In this document: positions 9,575 through 22,424 of the stretch, one piece after another
Numbering within the stretch: the first letter of the stretch is position 1
Layout of the letters: each line of letters begins with the position of its first letter
Assembly: GCA_036924085.1 (NCBI GenBank)
Contig: JAVGWX010000002.1
Coordinates: 153,566,571 to 153,630,570 of the forward strand
Length of the DNA: 64,000 bases
Direction: 5' to 3'
From: Ariolimax columbianus
Taxonomy: Eukaryota; Mollusca; Gastropoda; Stylommatophora; Arionidae
Notes under the pieces: generated by a model
What the model saw: the letters and a program-made list of their open reading frames with translations, nothing else
Database searches by the model: none
Told to the model about the DNA's origin: nothing
Position numbers and translations under genes: made by a program

Positions 9575-12425
9575 CTTGTTACTGGTTTAGAAGACTGCAG
9601 AGTCTGAATACAACAAGTTGCATTTACATTACCTTGCTCTAAAAGCTATGTGCATCCAATTTATTCTTAAATGCATTAATTGTCCCTGCCTCTACTACTT
9701 CCCGTGGCAATGCATTCCAAGCATTCACAACTCTCTGGCTAAAGAAATATTTCCTAATATCCAATCTTGACCTTTCTTTAGTTAATTTGTAGCTATGCCC
9801 TCTTGTTCTTGTAGGTGGTTGTATTTTGAAAAAACTTGTTATAGTCTAATTTATTCGTTCATTTGATTATCTTATAAACCTGTATTGTCACCTCAAATTA
9901 TTCTCTGTTCTAGACACTGTGGGCCGGTTTTTCTCTTTCCTCATAACTGTAATTCTGGAATCCAACTATCATCTTTGTCGCTCTTTTTTGCATTCTTTCC
10001 AGCATATTTATATCCCTTCTATGATAAGGACTACACACCTGTACACAGTACTCAATCTAGAACTAACTAATGCTTTATTCAGTTTGACTATCACCTCCTT
10101 ACTCCTATGTTTAATATTTCTTTTTATTATACTTAACATTGTATTTGCCTTTTTCACTGCTACCTGGACATGCTCACTCACATTACCTGTGTGATCTATT
10201 ATAACTCCTAGGTCCCTTTCCTTTTCTATCTTTCTAATATTGTTCTCGCCCATTCTATAATTATGTTCCATATTGGATCTACCTGTGTGGATGACTGTAT
10301 ATTTATCTACATTAAACTCCATTTGCCAGCTAACAGACCATTCTCGAATTTGATCTAAATCCGACTTCAATGTATCCACTTCTGCTTTAGATGGGACACT
10401 ACTGGATAGTTTTGTGAATCATGGATCCCATATCAATGTCCAAATGGTTTATATATGTCAATAACAAAATTGGTCCCAAAACCGAGCCCTGTGGCACTCC
10501 ACACTACTCAGAGTACTCCTTATATATGCCCACTCTCTGCCTTCTTCCCGCTAACTAATTTTCAATACATTTGGCAACTTCTCCACCTATTCCATGTGAT
10601 TTTAACATTTTCCAAATAATCTTTGAAGAAGTACTTTAACAAAGGCCTTTGCAAAATCACGATAAATAATATCCGCTGGTTAACCTTTATCTATCATTTC
10701 AGTAACTTCCTCTATGAATTCAAATAGATTTGTTAAGCATGATTTCCCACTAGTAAACCCATACTGACTATTTCTGATTAGATTAAACTTGTCTAAATGC
10801 ATTACCATGTTTTCTTTCAATATTGACAATTTACAGACTATGCTTGTTAAACTCATCGGCCTATAATTAGCAGGATCTGATTTTTTGCCCTTTTTGAATG
10901 AGGGGATCACTCCAGCATATTTCCAATCCCGTGGAACAATCCCTTTTGCATGTGACAGAGAACATAATATAGCCAATGGTTTTGCTAGTTGGTCTCTAAT
11001 TTTAAACAGCAATTATGGATGAATACCATCTTGACCTTGACATTTATCCACTTTCAACCCCTCCAATTTTTTAAAAACCATTTCCTCTGTAAAACAGATT
11101 GATCTTAATCCCGCCTGTAGCCATGACTGTGCCAAAGTACTGATTGGGTAGATTAGCTGCCTCCCTATTTTCACTTATTATTTTTGCTGTGCTGTCTATG
11201 AGAGGGCCTAATTTTGTCTTTCGTTTATTTCTAACACAAGAAAAGAAGCTTTTACCATCAGACTTGATCCTCTGATCAATTTTTTTTTCGAAGTCTATTT
11301 TTGCTGTTTATTCACTTTCTGAGGTATGTTCTGCTTGTCCAAATATTTTAAATATGTTTCTTTTGATTTACCTGCCTTTATATATTTTTACCATGCTTTA
11401 TTTTTAGCTCTTCTACATTTAACTACAAATCTAGTTATCCACTTTTTACCTCCGTAGATGGAACACATTCTATTTTTAGCTTTTCTAGAACTGCTTTAAA
11501 ACTCTTCAACTCTTGTTCAACATCTGTTCCTCCAACAATATCTTTCCAGATTATGTGGCTCGCTGCCTCTTTCATCTTCTGAACATCTGCCTTAGAGTAG
11601 TCGTATGTTCGCGTGTTCATGTTTACTTCTTTCCCTACTATAAGATCCCAATGGATGTTTGATGGTCACTTGAGCCAAACAGTAACGTTTTCAATCATAT
11701 TTTCCTCTGTAGTTTAAAACTAAGTGGAGTTTGTTTTTGCCTCTGGTGGCTGTTTCTACGTGCTGAATTAAAAAATTGTCAGTTATGCACTTAACAAAAG
11801 GTTTTGACTCTACAAGTGCTTCTGCCATATCCCATTTTATTTCTTGAAAGTTGGAATCCCCCATTAATAATAATTTCCCTTCACTTGCCATTTCTATGCT
11901 ACTAATCAGCTCCTCGTCTTCCTCTTTTTGACTTGATGGACATCTATAGCATACTCCAATCAGTTTTTTCACCCCCACTTTCTGTTTCTCCCCATACACT
12001 TTCATTTTTGTTACCACATGATAAAATATCTTTGATCGTTATATTAACTGAATTTTTACAGTATAATAAAACGGCACCTCCCTTAGCGGTGTCTCCAACT
12101 ACCCTTTCTTTCCTTAACATTGTATATCCCTCTATTTCAAGTTCACTATCTGCAATGTCCTATTTGACCACGATTCTGTTAATCTTATTGTTTCTGGTGT
12201 TTCTTCTTCTACATACATTTCCAATTCTTCTCTTTTATTTACTATGCTTCTCACTTTTGCATAAAAATATTTTAGTTTGTAATTTTGATGTTTTTCCAAT
12301 TTTTGCTTTTGCTTTATAATTTTATTTTTGCTTTTCCACTACTTATTTTACACTTCCCTGACCCCAACTCTCCCCCTTTGACTGCATCCTGTATAGCACC
12401 ATATTGTAGGCCTATCTTTAATCCC
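9575..12425 (-). mobile_element. CR1-like non-LTR retrotransposon, decayed, inverted copy
   Basis: Reading right to left, the copy shows the same 5' leader as the 46-kb element (GTGCTATA..GGATG..AGTCAAAGGG), endonuclease pieces (ENMVMHLDKF and VGVKKLIGVCYRCPSSQ, 11691-12017), the linker (11435-11620), the reverse transcriptase N-terminal part (10680-11012, SFKKGKKSDPANYRPMSLTS) and the thumb region (10008-10379, GVIIDHTGNVSEHVQ). It ends at the CTGGTTTAGAAG tail. It is near full length but carries many stops and frameshifts, so it is older than the 46-kb copy. One segment retains VKCITDNF, a codon stretch lost from the 46-kb copy. Confidence 0.88.
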
Positions 12426-12489
12426 ATACTTTATGGGGTTTCTAAATTTGTAACACAATGATTAAACATATACTGCCACAACCATCAGT

Positions 12490-13160
12490 CCTTTGGACAG
12501 CTACACTTGCCTTGTGTTTCTCCGTAGCTGAATATGCTGCGCAAACTGAAAAAAAACTATGCTCTTGCGAAACTAGTTGATACAGCAATAAATGAAGCGG
12601 GTCGGATAGTATCAGGGTACCTAAAACCCACCCCCATTGATAAAATATACCCCCATCCCCTGAGACCCTAAGAAGCGTCGCAGCAGAAATCGAACGAGAA
12701 AAACAGGAGCACGACCCAAGGCACCCAATGTTTGGACATCAGGTACAAAAACAAGACTCAAATCCAGACATAGCTTTCTAAAAACAACAAACCCCATACA
12801 TACAAACCCTGAAAGTCGCCGTATCGAGAGGTGGCACGAATTGGTGCAGGCCCCAGAGATGGAACTTCGGGAGGAACCTGCTCCTGGACATCATCTACCA
12901 TACACAACATTGAAGTCGCTGAACATTCTCTGAACTGGTGTATCACGGTGCAAGAGGAATATGAAGCGATGGGGATACAGAGATGATGATATATGTGATT
13001 GCGGCGCAATACAGGACCCAGACCACCTGATGACCCACCCCAACCTCCAGGAAACATGCAATAGGCGCGATATGCTGGAGGCAAATGACAAGGCAATCCA
13101 TGTCGCTGAATATGGATACAAGATATATAACGTGATACTTGGACACGGAAAGTAAGTAAG
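12490..13160 (+). pseudogene. Jockey/I-type retrotransposon C-terminal region (family C)
   Basis: The plus strand reads AEYAAQTEKKLCSCETS.., then the IDTAINEAGRIVSGYLKPTP-like block, and finally an open stretch at 12961-13155 (KRWGYRDDDICDCGAIQDPD..HLM). The Cys-rich ending CDCG..HL matches CQCGVTQDQGHLM at 56.04 kb and is typical of the C-terminus of Jockey-type ORF2. Upstream parts of the element are absent. Confidence 0.7.
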
Positions 13161-13877
13161 TAACATATATTGCCTCTATATGTAGTGCAGTGAACCTAAT
13201 GCTTGGCAACAGAACTTGCTTTACCGTGTCAATTTCACACTCCATAAACTTCGGAAGTGAGGTCACAATCTACTACACATGCGGGACTCGTGAAACAATA
13301 TAAATGAACTCACTATTATTTATTGTTTTATAAATATAATTCTATATATCTATATCTGTCAATGCTGTACCATGCTGCTTCTTCAAGGCTGTCATGAGGC
13401 TCTTTTTTTGCTGTAGTGATATTTCTATTTGATTACATTTAAAAAACATTAACGGTCTGTATGTGACTGACAGGTCAGATTGAACTAATTTTGAAGAAGT
13501 CCTTACTGGTGGGATAGAAACAGGGAATGCGGCAGATCCGGCACGCATCTCACACGTGCCTGTCCTATGCCCTCTATTCATCGCTAAAGTACAAGAACAT
13601 GACAATCATCACTGAAATAAGTATAGCTAAAAAATTGTGCACAAACATAATCATTCATGAAATCTATGTGAAATCAAAAAGGAAAAGAAAATAACAACAC
13701 AAATGAAAACATTCAAAGAATCATAAAGCAATAATTATTACAGATTACAGATGTGCCTATTCAAGTGCATTCGAGACTACATAATCTAAATCACTGTAAA
13801 AATGAAGAAAAACTGATAAAAACAACCACAAATGTTACAGATAACACACACAGTTCCTTATAAAAATAACCATAGAG
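13161..13877. other. no recognised gene
   Basis: A-rich sequence, especially 13650-13860, with no frame or repeat I can assign. Confidence 0.35.
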
Positions 13878-14260
13878 ACAAGTGGTTATTTGAGAGATAA
13901 ATTGTAGGGTGACAAGAGAAGTCTGTGACAGACTATCATAATTGTGACAGAGATACATTTGGTTATTTGAGGTATAAATTGTAGGGTGACGAGATAAGCC
14001 TGAGACAGACTGCCCTATTTGTGACAGAGATAGATGTGGTTATTTGAGTGATAAATTGTATGGTGATGAGAGAAGTCTCAGACACTGCAGTGTTTGTGAC
14101 AGATAAATGTTATTTGAGAGATAAATTATAGGGTGACAAAAGAAGTCTGTGACAGACTTGGTTATTTGAGGTATAAATTGTATTGTGAAGAGATAAGTCC
14201 CAGACTTTGCCATGTTTGTGAAAGAGACAGATGTGGTTATTTAAGGAATAACTTGCATGG
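13878..14260 (+). repeat. diverged tandem repeat, ~75-105 bp units, about 5 copies
   Basis: The block GTTATTTGAG..ATAAATTGTAGGGTGA followed by AGA(G/T)AAGTC(T/C) and GACAGAC recurs at ~13885, 13970, 14037, 14108 and 14160, with a sixth partial at ~14235. Units differ by substitutions and small indels, so the array is old. Confidence 0.8.
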
Positions 14261-14389
14261 CCTCTCTATTTTAAAGGTACTTACCCTAGGCTTGCAAGTC
14301 TTTACAACAACATGACAAGAACTGGAGTCCACACAAGCATATCTTTGTAAAGATATCTACCCCAGGAAATCAGTCACAAAATCACTTGT

Positions 14390-14955
14390 CAAGTTCACCA
14401 AAGAGGTTTAATGAGATTGAAAAGCCACTTTGACGGAGCGCTAGTCTCATCATTGATACCATTTCCACTGAGACGAGAAAAGCCACTCTATTTGGACACT
14501 ATTCTCATCTTTGATGTCAAGTTCACTGAGATGGAAAAATTCATGTTGTTGGGACGCTGGTTCCATCATGACAACACATTCACTGGGATGAGAAAAGTCA
14601 CTATGTGCGAGGTTAGTCTCATACTTGATATCAAGTTTACTGAGTTGGGAAAAGTCACTTTGTCTGGGCTCTTGCATTCACTTAGCCAGAAAAAGCTACT
14701 ATGTATGAGATCTTGACATCAAGTTCACTGAGATGGGAAAACCACTTTGTCTTGGCACTAATTACATTAATGGTAACACATTCGCTGAGCCTGGAAGAGG
14801 CTTGTCACATACTTGATATCAAGTTCACTGAAAGAGGGTAAACCACTTTGTCTTGGCACTAATTACATTAATGGTAACACATTCGCTGAGCCTGGAAGAG
14901 GCTTGTCACATACTTGATATCAAGTTCACTGAAAGAGGGTAAACCACAATGTGTG
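14390..14955 (+). repeat. diverged tandem repeat, ~55-65 bp units, with a recent ~105-bp internal duplication
   Basis: AAGTTCACTGAGATGGGAAA-like units recur from ~14410 to 14945. Within it, the ~105-bp segment running from GGTAAACCACTTTGTCTTGG to the next GAAAGAGG (14735-14840) is repeated almost exactly, which shows a late local duplication in an otherwise diverged array. Confidence 0.8.
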
Positions 14956-15399
14956 AGTGCTACTCACAAACTTGACAAGTATCCTCCAAGAAAAATGAAC
15001 AGCTAGAGACCTCGTAACTAAATCACAAGATAGGAATTGTAGATCTCTGAGTGAAGCAGCACTTGAAGTGAGTCCATCTAGGAGTATCTTCTTTGTGTGG
15101 GCATATGGTTGAGATAATGGGACCTGAATATAAAATATCTGATAATGTGTCAGTACAAATGTGATTTAGATGTGCAAATGATGTGGGTTGTTTAACACAT
15201 GTCCTCGTGGTCAAAAGACAAACAGTGAAACCATTCTGCCAGCTGTTGCCTTCTCATTCTGCACAGTGTAACATAAATAACTTATTCCATTCCAAAGGAA
15301 TTTATATGTTAAAAATAATACCTCTTACTGAAATGATATCATTGCTGTTTGAAGCTACTCATGCTAAGTTGAATTAACTCTTGATGTTTCTTTGGAAGT

Positions 15400-15640
15400 G
15401 AATTGCAGTAGATCTTCTTATATCCTGAGGCATATTTGAGAAGGTGGACCAGGGTCCTCCAAACTGGTGCAATGGGATATTTCTCACTAAGCTCATCACT
15501 ACAGAGATTACAGTGTCAATCCCCACCTTGTTAGCCAGTCTGCTGTGATACAGGCTGTTTCCATGCACACTAACGAGGACGTGAAGTAGAGTCTTAATCA
15601 GTATGTTTCACCAGATCCTGACTACTCCTTGCTCCCAATG
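15400..15640 (-). repeat. dispersed repeat sharing a middle module with the GAA-tail SINE-like family
   Basis: CCTTGTTAGCCAGTCTGCTG and the following TGATACAGGCTGTTTCC resemble 62440-62480. The ending TTAATCAGTATGTTTCACCA..GATCCTGA..CTTGCTCCCAA is shared with ~41500-41540. This points to related families that exchange modules. Orientation is taken from the 62-kb copy. Confidence 0.5.
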
Positions 15641-16346
15641 AAATAATACATATGATATTATTAAATATATTCCTTGACTAGCAATGGTGGTTGGTATACA
15701 GTACATTTGTTGAAATAAATTATTGACTTTTATTGAGAGTGCTTTATGTTTATTAGTGTTATTTGTTACTTAGTTTCCTGATTTCCTTTGCTTTGTTTTT
15801 GTTAATCTAGTCCTTGTAAAGGATGTTTATTTTTATTATCACCATGCGTATTTAATGTGATGTTGGAAGATGCTCCTACAATATGCAACGTATATTTAGG
15901 TCAATAGGGACAAATATGTGCCATCAAATGGGACGATAAGGCTAACATCTGGTCAGGCAAAACACACTGATCAAACAATGTTAGCCAGGGTCAGGAGAAA
16001 CATACTGGCCTAGACCATCACCTGACCTCCTCGTTGGTCATCCTGGAAACGGGATATTGTCAAGGACAACAGTCTGGCTAACAAGGTGAGGTCCGATGTA
16101 ATCCCCGTAGTAGTGAGTGACACGCAAATGAAGCCACGCACAACCGCCTAGAGGACCCTAGTCCACTTCATCAGCACACTTGGGATGTCAGAAAAGCTTC
16201 TACATTCTGCCACAAGTTCCGTCCTTTTCAGGACGCACAAAAGGGTTACCAACTTTTTATTACAGAGGATGACCATTGTGAATCTGAAATCTCAACTAAG
16301 ATTGCAGTAGCAACAATATCATCCGATGAGAAACAACAACTACCAA
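15641..16346. other. no recognised gene
   Basis: Non-coding in appearance. TAATCCCCGTAGTAGTGAG (~16098) has a similar counterpart near 34390 (GATCCCCGTAATAGTGAG), suggesting one more low-copy repeat. Nothing else was assigned. Confidence 0.35.
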
Positions 16347-16560
16347 CATCAAGTCATAAATTTTGAGCAACATCAAGTCATAAATTTTGAGCAACATCAA
16401 GTCATAAATTTTGAGCAACATCAAGTCATAAATTTTGAGCAACATCAAGTCATAAATTTTGAGCAACATCAAGTCATAAATTTTGAGCAACATCAAGTCA
16501 TAAATTTTGAGCAACATCAAGTCATAAATTTTGAGCAACATCAAGTCATAAATTTTGAGC
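16347..16560 (+). repeat. 24-bp tandem repeat, ~9 nearly identical copies
   Basis: The unit CATCAAGTCATAAATTTTGA-GCAA repeats with no visible substitution. Because 24 is a multiple of 3 the array is open on both strands, encoding an eight-residue period (HQVINFEQ on plus). The frames start and stop just outside the array, so I take this as a minisatellite and not as a gene. Confidence 0.95.
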
Positions 16561-16639
16561 TGCAGAAGAAAATAATCACCACATATCTGGCCTGTAGCAC
16601 TTTAAGGATTTGAAATATGATCTCACAAAAATGATAATA

Positions 16640-16960
16640 CCTTGAAATCTTTTGAGGTGTGGTGCTATTGCAAGATGCAAAGAGTGAGCTCAACAGAAAA
16701 AATGTAAAATGAGAAAGTACTTAGAAGATACAGGGGCACATAAACATGAAAAGTGTACAAAAAGGTACATTATAAGGCATAGAGGCCTACTAATAAACAT
16801 AATTGAAGGTGACATTCAGGTGAACAGAAGAAGAGGATGTCCAAGAAACAATTACATCCCACAGATGTGCAAGAACATCAGAATGCACAACTTATGCTGA
16901 GGTAAAGAGGACAGTGGCACAACATGATCAGATGACTTAAAACCAATCTCCAGACTGACT
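16640..16960 (+). pseudogene. RTE-type reverse transcriptase C-terminal fragment
   Basis: Degraded FEVWCYCKMQRVSSTEK corresponds to the FEMWCYRRMLRISWTD motif. It is followed by EKVLRR, later RRRGCPRNNY (a GRGRPRTTY-like motif) and GQWHNMIR at the 3' end. It is the same family as the minus-strand piece at 3.5 kb. Confidence 0.6.
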
Positions 16961-17779
16961 AGCCTGTTGATGATTTCTTGAAAAAGACTTAACTTTGTAA
17001 AAAGTCGGTATATGTCTGTTACTGTTCTAACGAAAACATGCATTTTAAACTGTATTTCAGTCGCACGATGTAACATAATGTGTATGAGGTCTATTTCAAT
17101 TCATCATGCTATTGTGATGAACATGAACAAACAGATCACATTACATGTTAGTTCGAAATGTAATACAAATACTTAATACTTCTTTCTGATAACCAAGGAG
17201 GTCAATGGGGCATCACATTTCAAAGTATTATGAATTGTCAATTCCCACTCCTGTCTGTCCATTAAGAGTGCGGCTGTCTTGCTAAACATTTTCTTGTCAA
17301 ATTCTGAATAGTATGTTCAAAAAAGACAATTTGGATATTCCTCTCTTAGCTCCCCTTGACCTCAATCCGTAACCACACCATTGGAGTTTGCATGTGTTTA
17401 CAACTGCACATAGGTATGTGGTTCATGTACTGGGAAATTGCAACATACATGTTAATATTTGAGATATGATATTTGCATGTTATTTGAAGGATCTGTTTGA
17501 AGTATCTCATTTCCATTGCTTGGATTTTTTGTTCTAATTCAACATTTGAAGTCCATGCTTAATATGCATAAAGGCGGTAGAGAGAATCAATTTGTGCATT
17601 AATTTTATCTTACTTTTCAGCAAATATATTCCTATCTTTGCATATATTGGCATAAGTATTGTCATATTTTATCAAGTTTGGCACGGCAAACAAAACTCAG
17701 CTCTTGTGTAACCACTAGTTTAAGTATTAAAGTATGTGTATACCACCAACATGGAGATAACACCATGGGAATGGAGCAA
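16961..17779. other. no recognised gene
   Basis: AT-rich, with no assignable frame or repeat. Confidence 0.35.
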
Positions 17780-17904
17780 AAGAACGATTGTGAAATTACT
17801 ATAAAATAAAATGGGTGACCTTATACACTGCAAAAACTGGAGTGGAATGCCTCTTCTTTCAGTACTCAACAAAATGATGGGCAGGATAATAAACCAAATA
17901 ATGT
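17780..17904 (+). pseudogene. short reverse transcriptase fragment
   Basis: The plus strand reads GDLIHCKNWSGMPLLSVLNK followed by MMGRII, the reverse transcriptase finger motif (GDLxxCxNWRGIxLLxVxxK). About 40 codons are recognisable before the sequence enters a satellite array. Confidence 0.65.
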
Positions 17905-18165
17905 ATTCCATACTGCAGTGATATATGTACTCATACTAGTGATATATGAACTAATAGTACAGTGATACATACATTATTAATAGTGTTAAATGTATGCCAT
18001 ACTTCAGTGATACATGTACTGATACTAGTGATATATGTACTAATAGTACAGTGATACACATTATTAAGTATTAAATGTATGCCATCCTGCAGTGATATAT
18101 GTACTGACACTAGTGATATATATACTAATAGTACAGTGAAACATGTATTATTACTAGTGATAAAT
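17905..18165 (+). repeat. AT-rich satellite, ~85-90 bp units, 3 copies; more at 20195-20300
   Basis: The unit core is CTGCAGTGATATATGTACT..ACTAGTGATATAT..ACTAATAGTACAGTGA-ACA and recurs at ~17918, 18005 and 18090. Similar CACTGCAGTGATATTTGAA..AAGTGATATAT sequence reappears at 20210-20300, beyond a 2-kb block of retroelement tails, suggesting one array split by insertion. Confidence 0.75.
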
Positions 18166-18229
18166 ATGATGATGATGCTTGTCCATGACGTGTGATGATG
18201 ACCACTTTCTTTGTTCAGTTGTTTGGAAA

Positions 18230-19730
18230 ATGTTCAGTCATTTGATGACCTCGATGGTGACTGAAAAGCCCAATGTGCATCTGGAAATACTTCAGACAGT
18301 GTGGGAAGGAAATGTGCACCTGGTGTGAAGGCTTTCATTTCACTGTACTTTTTAGTCTGTCTCTGTTGTTCAGCTGCTGATTTTATCAATGCCTCGCATG
18401 ACGCTGCACCTTCATGAAGAGATGTGAGCCAAGCTGTTCGGTCTTGCATATCAGCTTCGCAAGTGTCGGGTATGATGCCAAAGGCTGTTAGTGAAGCCTT
18501 ATGCATGTCTTCGAAGCGCTTTTTTTCCCCACCAAGGGAACGTGTATCCTGCATCTCACCATAAAAAAAATAATTTTTGGCAGCCAATGGTCAGGCATGC
18601 GGTCTACATGACCCACCCAGCCAATCTGTGACTGCATCAGAATAGTATTAATGCTGCTAGGGATATCAGCTCTTTCAAGAATGGTGGTATCTTGGATTAT
18701 GTCTTGCCATTTGATCTTCAGTACCCTTCTAAGGCAGACTGTGGGGAAGTGGTTCAACTTTTATATGTTTGAATGACTGGAGGCGCAGAAGAGGCCGTCC
18801 CCGAACAGTATGGCTCCAGCAAGTAGCAACCTCCTCCTCCGCCCTGGGCGAGACCGGGAACCACGCCACAGCTGTGGGTCATGGATGTGGTCGACTAATG
18901 CAACAGGCCTCAGACGCCTAAGCAAACATTATTACTATTATGTATAATGTCTATGTTTCACAAGCATGCACAAGCACTGGAAGTACCACAGCTTTGTAAG
19001 CCTTCAGTTTCGTATGTAGACTAATGCCACATTTGTATATATCTGTCAAGTGAGCTACTGGCTTTTGAGATCCTAGCATTCACCTCATCATCAATGGCTA
19101 TGATCCAGAATAATGCGTAACAAAGAATTGGCTTAGTATAACTACTGCCAGGAGCCGGTTGATATGATGATTTCTAATTTCTCAGAGGTGATTGTAAGGC
19201 CAAAATAGGAAAAGGCTTAGGAGAATCTATCTACGCTATTTTATAAATGAACCTCTGAGTCAGCAATGAGGGCATAGTCATTAGCAAACAGAAGATCTCC
19301 GATGATATGTGATTTGACTGGTTTTTGCTTGAAGCCTCAAAATGTTAAACAAATATCCCACCAATCTGATGTTGATTCCTATGCAACCATCTCAGAAAGC
19401 ATTAGTCAGCATAGCAAAGAACATGATACTGAACGGCGCCTGTGCAAGCACATATCCCTGTTTGTGACAACTCCATTTGTGACGGGAAATTACTTTGATA
19501 GCTCACCATTCCTGACCTTTGTCTGCATTCCATGATCCATCATGCAGCCATATTTTGCTATGATCATCCATAGATCCTCTCTATTGACCTTGTTGAACGC
19601 CTTTGTCAGGTCGACAAAGGCCGTGCACATGTCACAGTAGTGTTCTTGAAGTGTGCGGTAAAAGTTTTTTTTAAATCACAGTTGTCAGCAAAATCTTGGA
19701 TGCCATCGACTTTATTACTCACAACCATGT
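18230..19730 (-). pseudogene. RTE-type retrotransposon, 5'-truncated reverse transcriptase to C-terminus
   Basis: On the minus strand, right to left: a degraded TAFVDLTKAF block (~19600), LFANDYALIADSE (~19290; FADD with Asp changed to Asn), LKAYKAVVLPVL (~18985), then VLKIKWQDIIQDTTI..QIGWVGHVDRMPDHWLPK (18600-18757) and the C-terminal GEMQDTRSLGGEKKRFEDM stretch (18234-18587, shifted frame). A foreign piece with a plus-strand GRPRTVWLQQV motif lies at ~18775-18910. The catalytic change and frameshifts make it dead. Confidence 0.7.
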
Positions 19731-19734
19731 GTCC

Positions 19735-20105
19735 CGCATCTGGCGTTTACATTGGACGATGAAATGTCTGAGTCGAATCCTCAACATTTTGCATCTAGAC
19801 CACGTCATGTATAAGGAAGGCAGTTCAGGACACCATCAAGAGAGAGGATGGCCAATATAAAGACCTATTGACTATAGTAAAAGCCCGCAAGCTCACATAG
19901 TATGACCACGTTTCAAGATCCTTCAAGGTACTGTGCCTGGAAAGCGTAAGAGAGGGAGCCAAGAATAAGAGATGGGAAGATAACATCAGAGAGTGGATGT
20001 GAAGGTCCATAGCTAGAACAAATATCCTAGCACAAAACCAAGTGGAGTGGCGAGAACTGGTCTAACAATCTGCAGTATTGGTGCCACAATTGACAATGAC
20101 CTGTC
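19735..20105 (+). pseudogene. RTE-type retrotransposon C-terminal region and 3' end
   Basis: The plus strand reads DLLTIVKARKLT, then KNKRWEDNIREWM and QNQVEWRELV, matching the IGPYEDLL..VKRRKLRWYGHV..RWEDNIREWTG..WRKLV ending of a widespread RTE family also present at 61.0-61.6 kb. It lies back to back with the minus-strand RTE fragment to its left. Confidence 0.7.
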
Positions 20106-20319
20106 AGATTACAGGGATGATGATTGAATGATTCTAGCATCTTGGAGAACGCGTACTTTAAAAAAAATAATATCATAATATTATATATATAGGAATAAAT
20201 ATACTTTACACTGCAGTGATATTTGAATTATTAAGTGATATATATATATATATTTTAATAAGAGATATATTTATGTATTAATAAGTGATATATGTAATAG
20301 ACTTGGTTCTAAATGTTGT

Positions 20320-20870
20320 TATAGCCAGGTGTGGGGTTGAGGATGAACTCTCAACACCAACTAAATGCTCCCATGATGTGCGTCTCATATAGCCTCTGAC
20401 AACAAAGTCCATCTCCTGGCCTTCGCTAACAGGAGTTTTGACTAACAGGAGAAGGTGCGGAAGGCAAGCCACTGGCGCCTTAAAACCATTCCTTTAGACC
20501 CCTCCACCAGATGTGGCTTTGTTAGATGAGCCATCCTAAGATATTCTTCTGTAATAAATTTCCTTTCTAGATCTGTCTGTTCCCTTTACTATATATTTGT
20601 ATTATTGGTATAATAATATGTGTTTTAGTGGAATCGGGAGTCCCTGAATGTGAACGAAAGAACTGGTTCACTGCTCCTCAATGCCGGTTGTTAAAACAAC
20701 TAAAGAGAGTTGTGCATGGGATTAGCGATCTCAAGGTGCAAAACAAATGTCTACAGAAGCCACCATTGTAAGTCTAAGAGAGCTCATATAATGCTTTTGT
20801 GCAGTCTTCCTAAAGTAAGTCTAGTGATCCTATACTACAGATGTAGTGAAAAGGGGACAAGAATGAAAGA
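20320..20870. repeat. probable untranslated fragments of non-LTR elements
   Basis: 20320-20535 contains CCCCTCCACCAGATGTGGCT and surrounding sequence that looks like retroelement leader DNA, in minus orientation. 20720-20830 resembles 44.54-44.64 kb (GTGCAGTCTTCCTAAAG versus GTGCAGGCTTTCTAAAG). No protein motif is visible. The call rests on weak internal similarity. Confidence 0.3.
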
Positions 20871-21056
<186 letters not shown>

Positions 21057-21119
21057 CTTATATAACCTCTATACTATTATATATAGGTCTATATTAGACC
21101 TATAGACCTAAAACTATAA

Positions 21120-21515
21120 TCGTATTTGTCTTAGTCGACCTGTACTTCTACAGGTGCAAACTTCCCTGTGCAGGTCCCATCTCTGATGTGAACTGGATGT
21201 AGCCAGGAGTAGGATTTCTTGCTTAGGAGGCTAGGCTTGAGCAGCTTATTACTCCAGTATGGACAGTGGTTAACTGATGTGCGAGTCCATCTTAATAGAC
21301 AAACACTAGACCAAAGTAGACCTGCAGCCTGCTAGGCACCATCTATTCTATGCTGCTCTTAACAACCCCCTCCTAACCATGGCTTAAGCCTTATGCCATG
21401 TCACACAGTTAGTGGCCTCTGCTCTTACCACATGCACTATGTGAGGCAGTGATGCTATTCTTGTCCTTGTCATACACGTAGACCCCGGTAAACCACTCGA
21501 GATATTAATATTATT
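21120..21515 (-). pseudogene. 3' end of Jockey/I-type family B element
   Basis: Reverse-complement match to 9050-9390: CCGGTCTACGTGTATGACAAG-like start, AGTGTTTGTCTATTAAGATGG, CTCAAGCCTAGCCTCCTAAG and the final CTGTAGAAGTACAGGTCGAC. It covers the end of the coding region and the 3' untranslated part only. Confidence 0.75.
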
Positions 21516-22424
21516 ATTAATGATATAGTCTATTCACTGAATAATTAAGATATATATTATTATTATAGACTTAGTAATACTAATTAAGTAATCATAATGT
21601 AATAATTACTATTACTCAGTAACACGTGATTACTACAACTCAACTGCATCAATAATACTAATACAATTATATATAATATATGATTATATAAAAACCAATA
21701 TTACAATTATAAAGACCTATCATAATTTTGAATATGTGTGTCAATGATATATCAGTATCACTATGACTATCGGTGATCAGCGAAATCGTGTCATTGAAGA
21801 GTAGAGTAGAGTAGTAGACTAATCCTTACCGAGTCAGTGATACACTGCTAACATTGCACTCTTTAGTAATACTAAATACTCACTGTCTTCAGTAACACAT
21901 GAATATCTCTACTATACTTATATGCATGTATAATCCAACAACAAAATGTGTAGACACTGAAGCTGCATTTGTTATTTAAGGTGAAATGTGTGCGTCTGTT
22001 CTGTGAATGTGAAGAACCGGGTCACATCCATCATGGCGGTCGGCTAGAATAGAACACCGGGTCAGGTCAGAACGATACACACTGCGCCGCCTTATCTTGG
22101 CTAACTGGTCGTGGCCTTACCCTAGTCTATGCTGCTCCTGCCAGATGCACGCCGCCCCATAAGGATTACATCTCCAGCTAGCAACACTTAGCGCGCCGCC
22201 AATATTTGTGTTTGATATATATTCAATCACTATACAAGCGGTTGTTAATCCTAGCGTTGTCCATATGTGTGTTATATTTATGTGTGTGTGTGTCTGTAAT
22301 GGCCGCCGTGTTGGTGGTAGCCTGGTAGGCCACATCTAGGTCGACGTAGTACACAGGTCTCACACATGCGGCCCGGGTCGTATATGGCATGCAAAATGTT
22401 TTAGGCGGCCCGCTTTTTCATTAA
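21516..22424. other. no recognised gene
   Basis: AT-rich to ~21960, then more GC-rich (22000-22400) with TG microsatellite at ~22265-22295. AGGTCAGGTCA-type sequence occurs briefly at ~22062. No gene or assignable repeat was seen. Confidence 0.35.

Noticed and set aside
13342..13605. 87-codon minus frame
   Set aside because: No recognisable motif and no supporting context.
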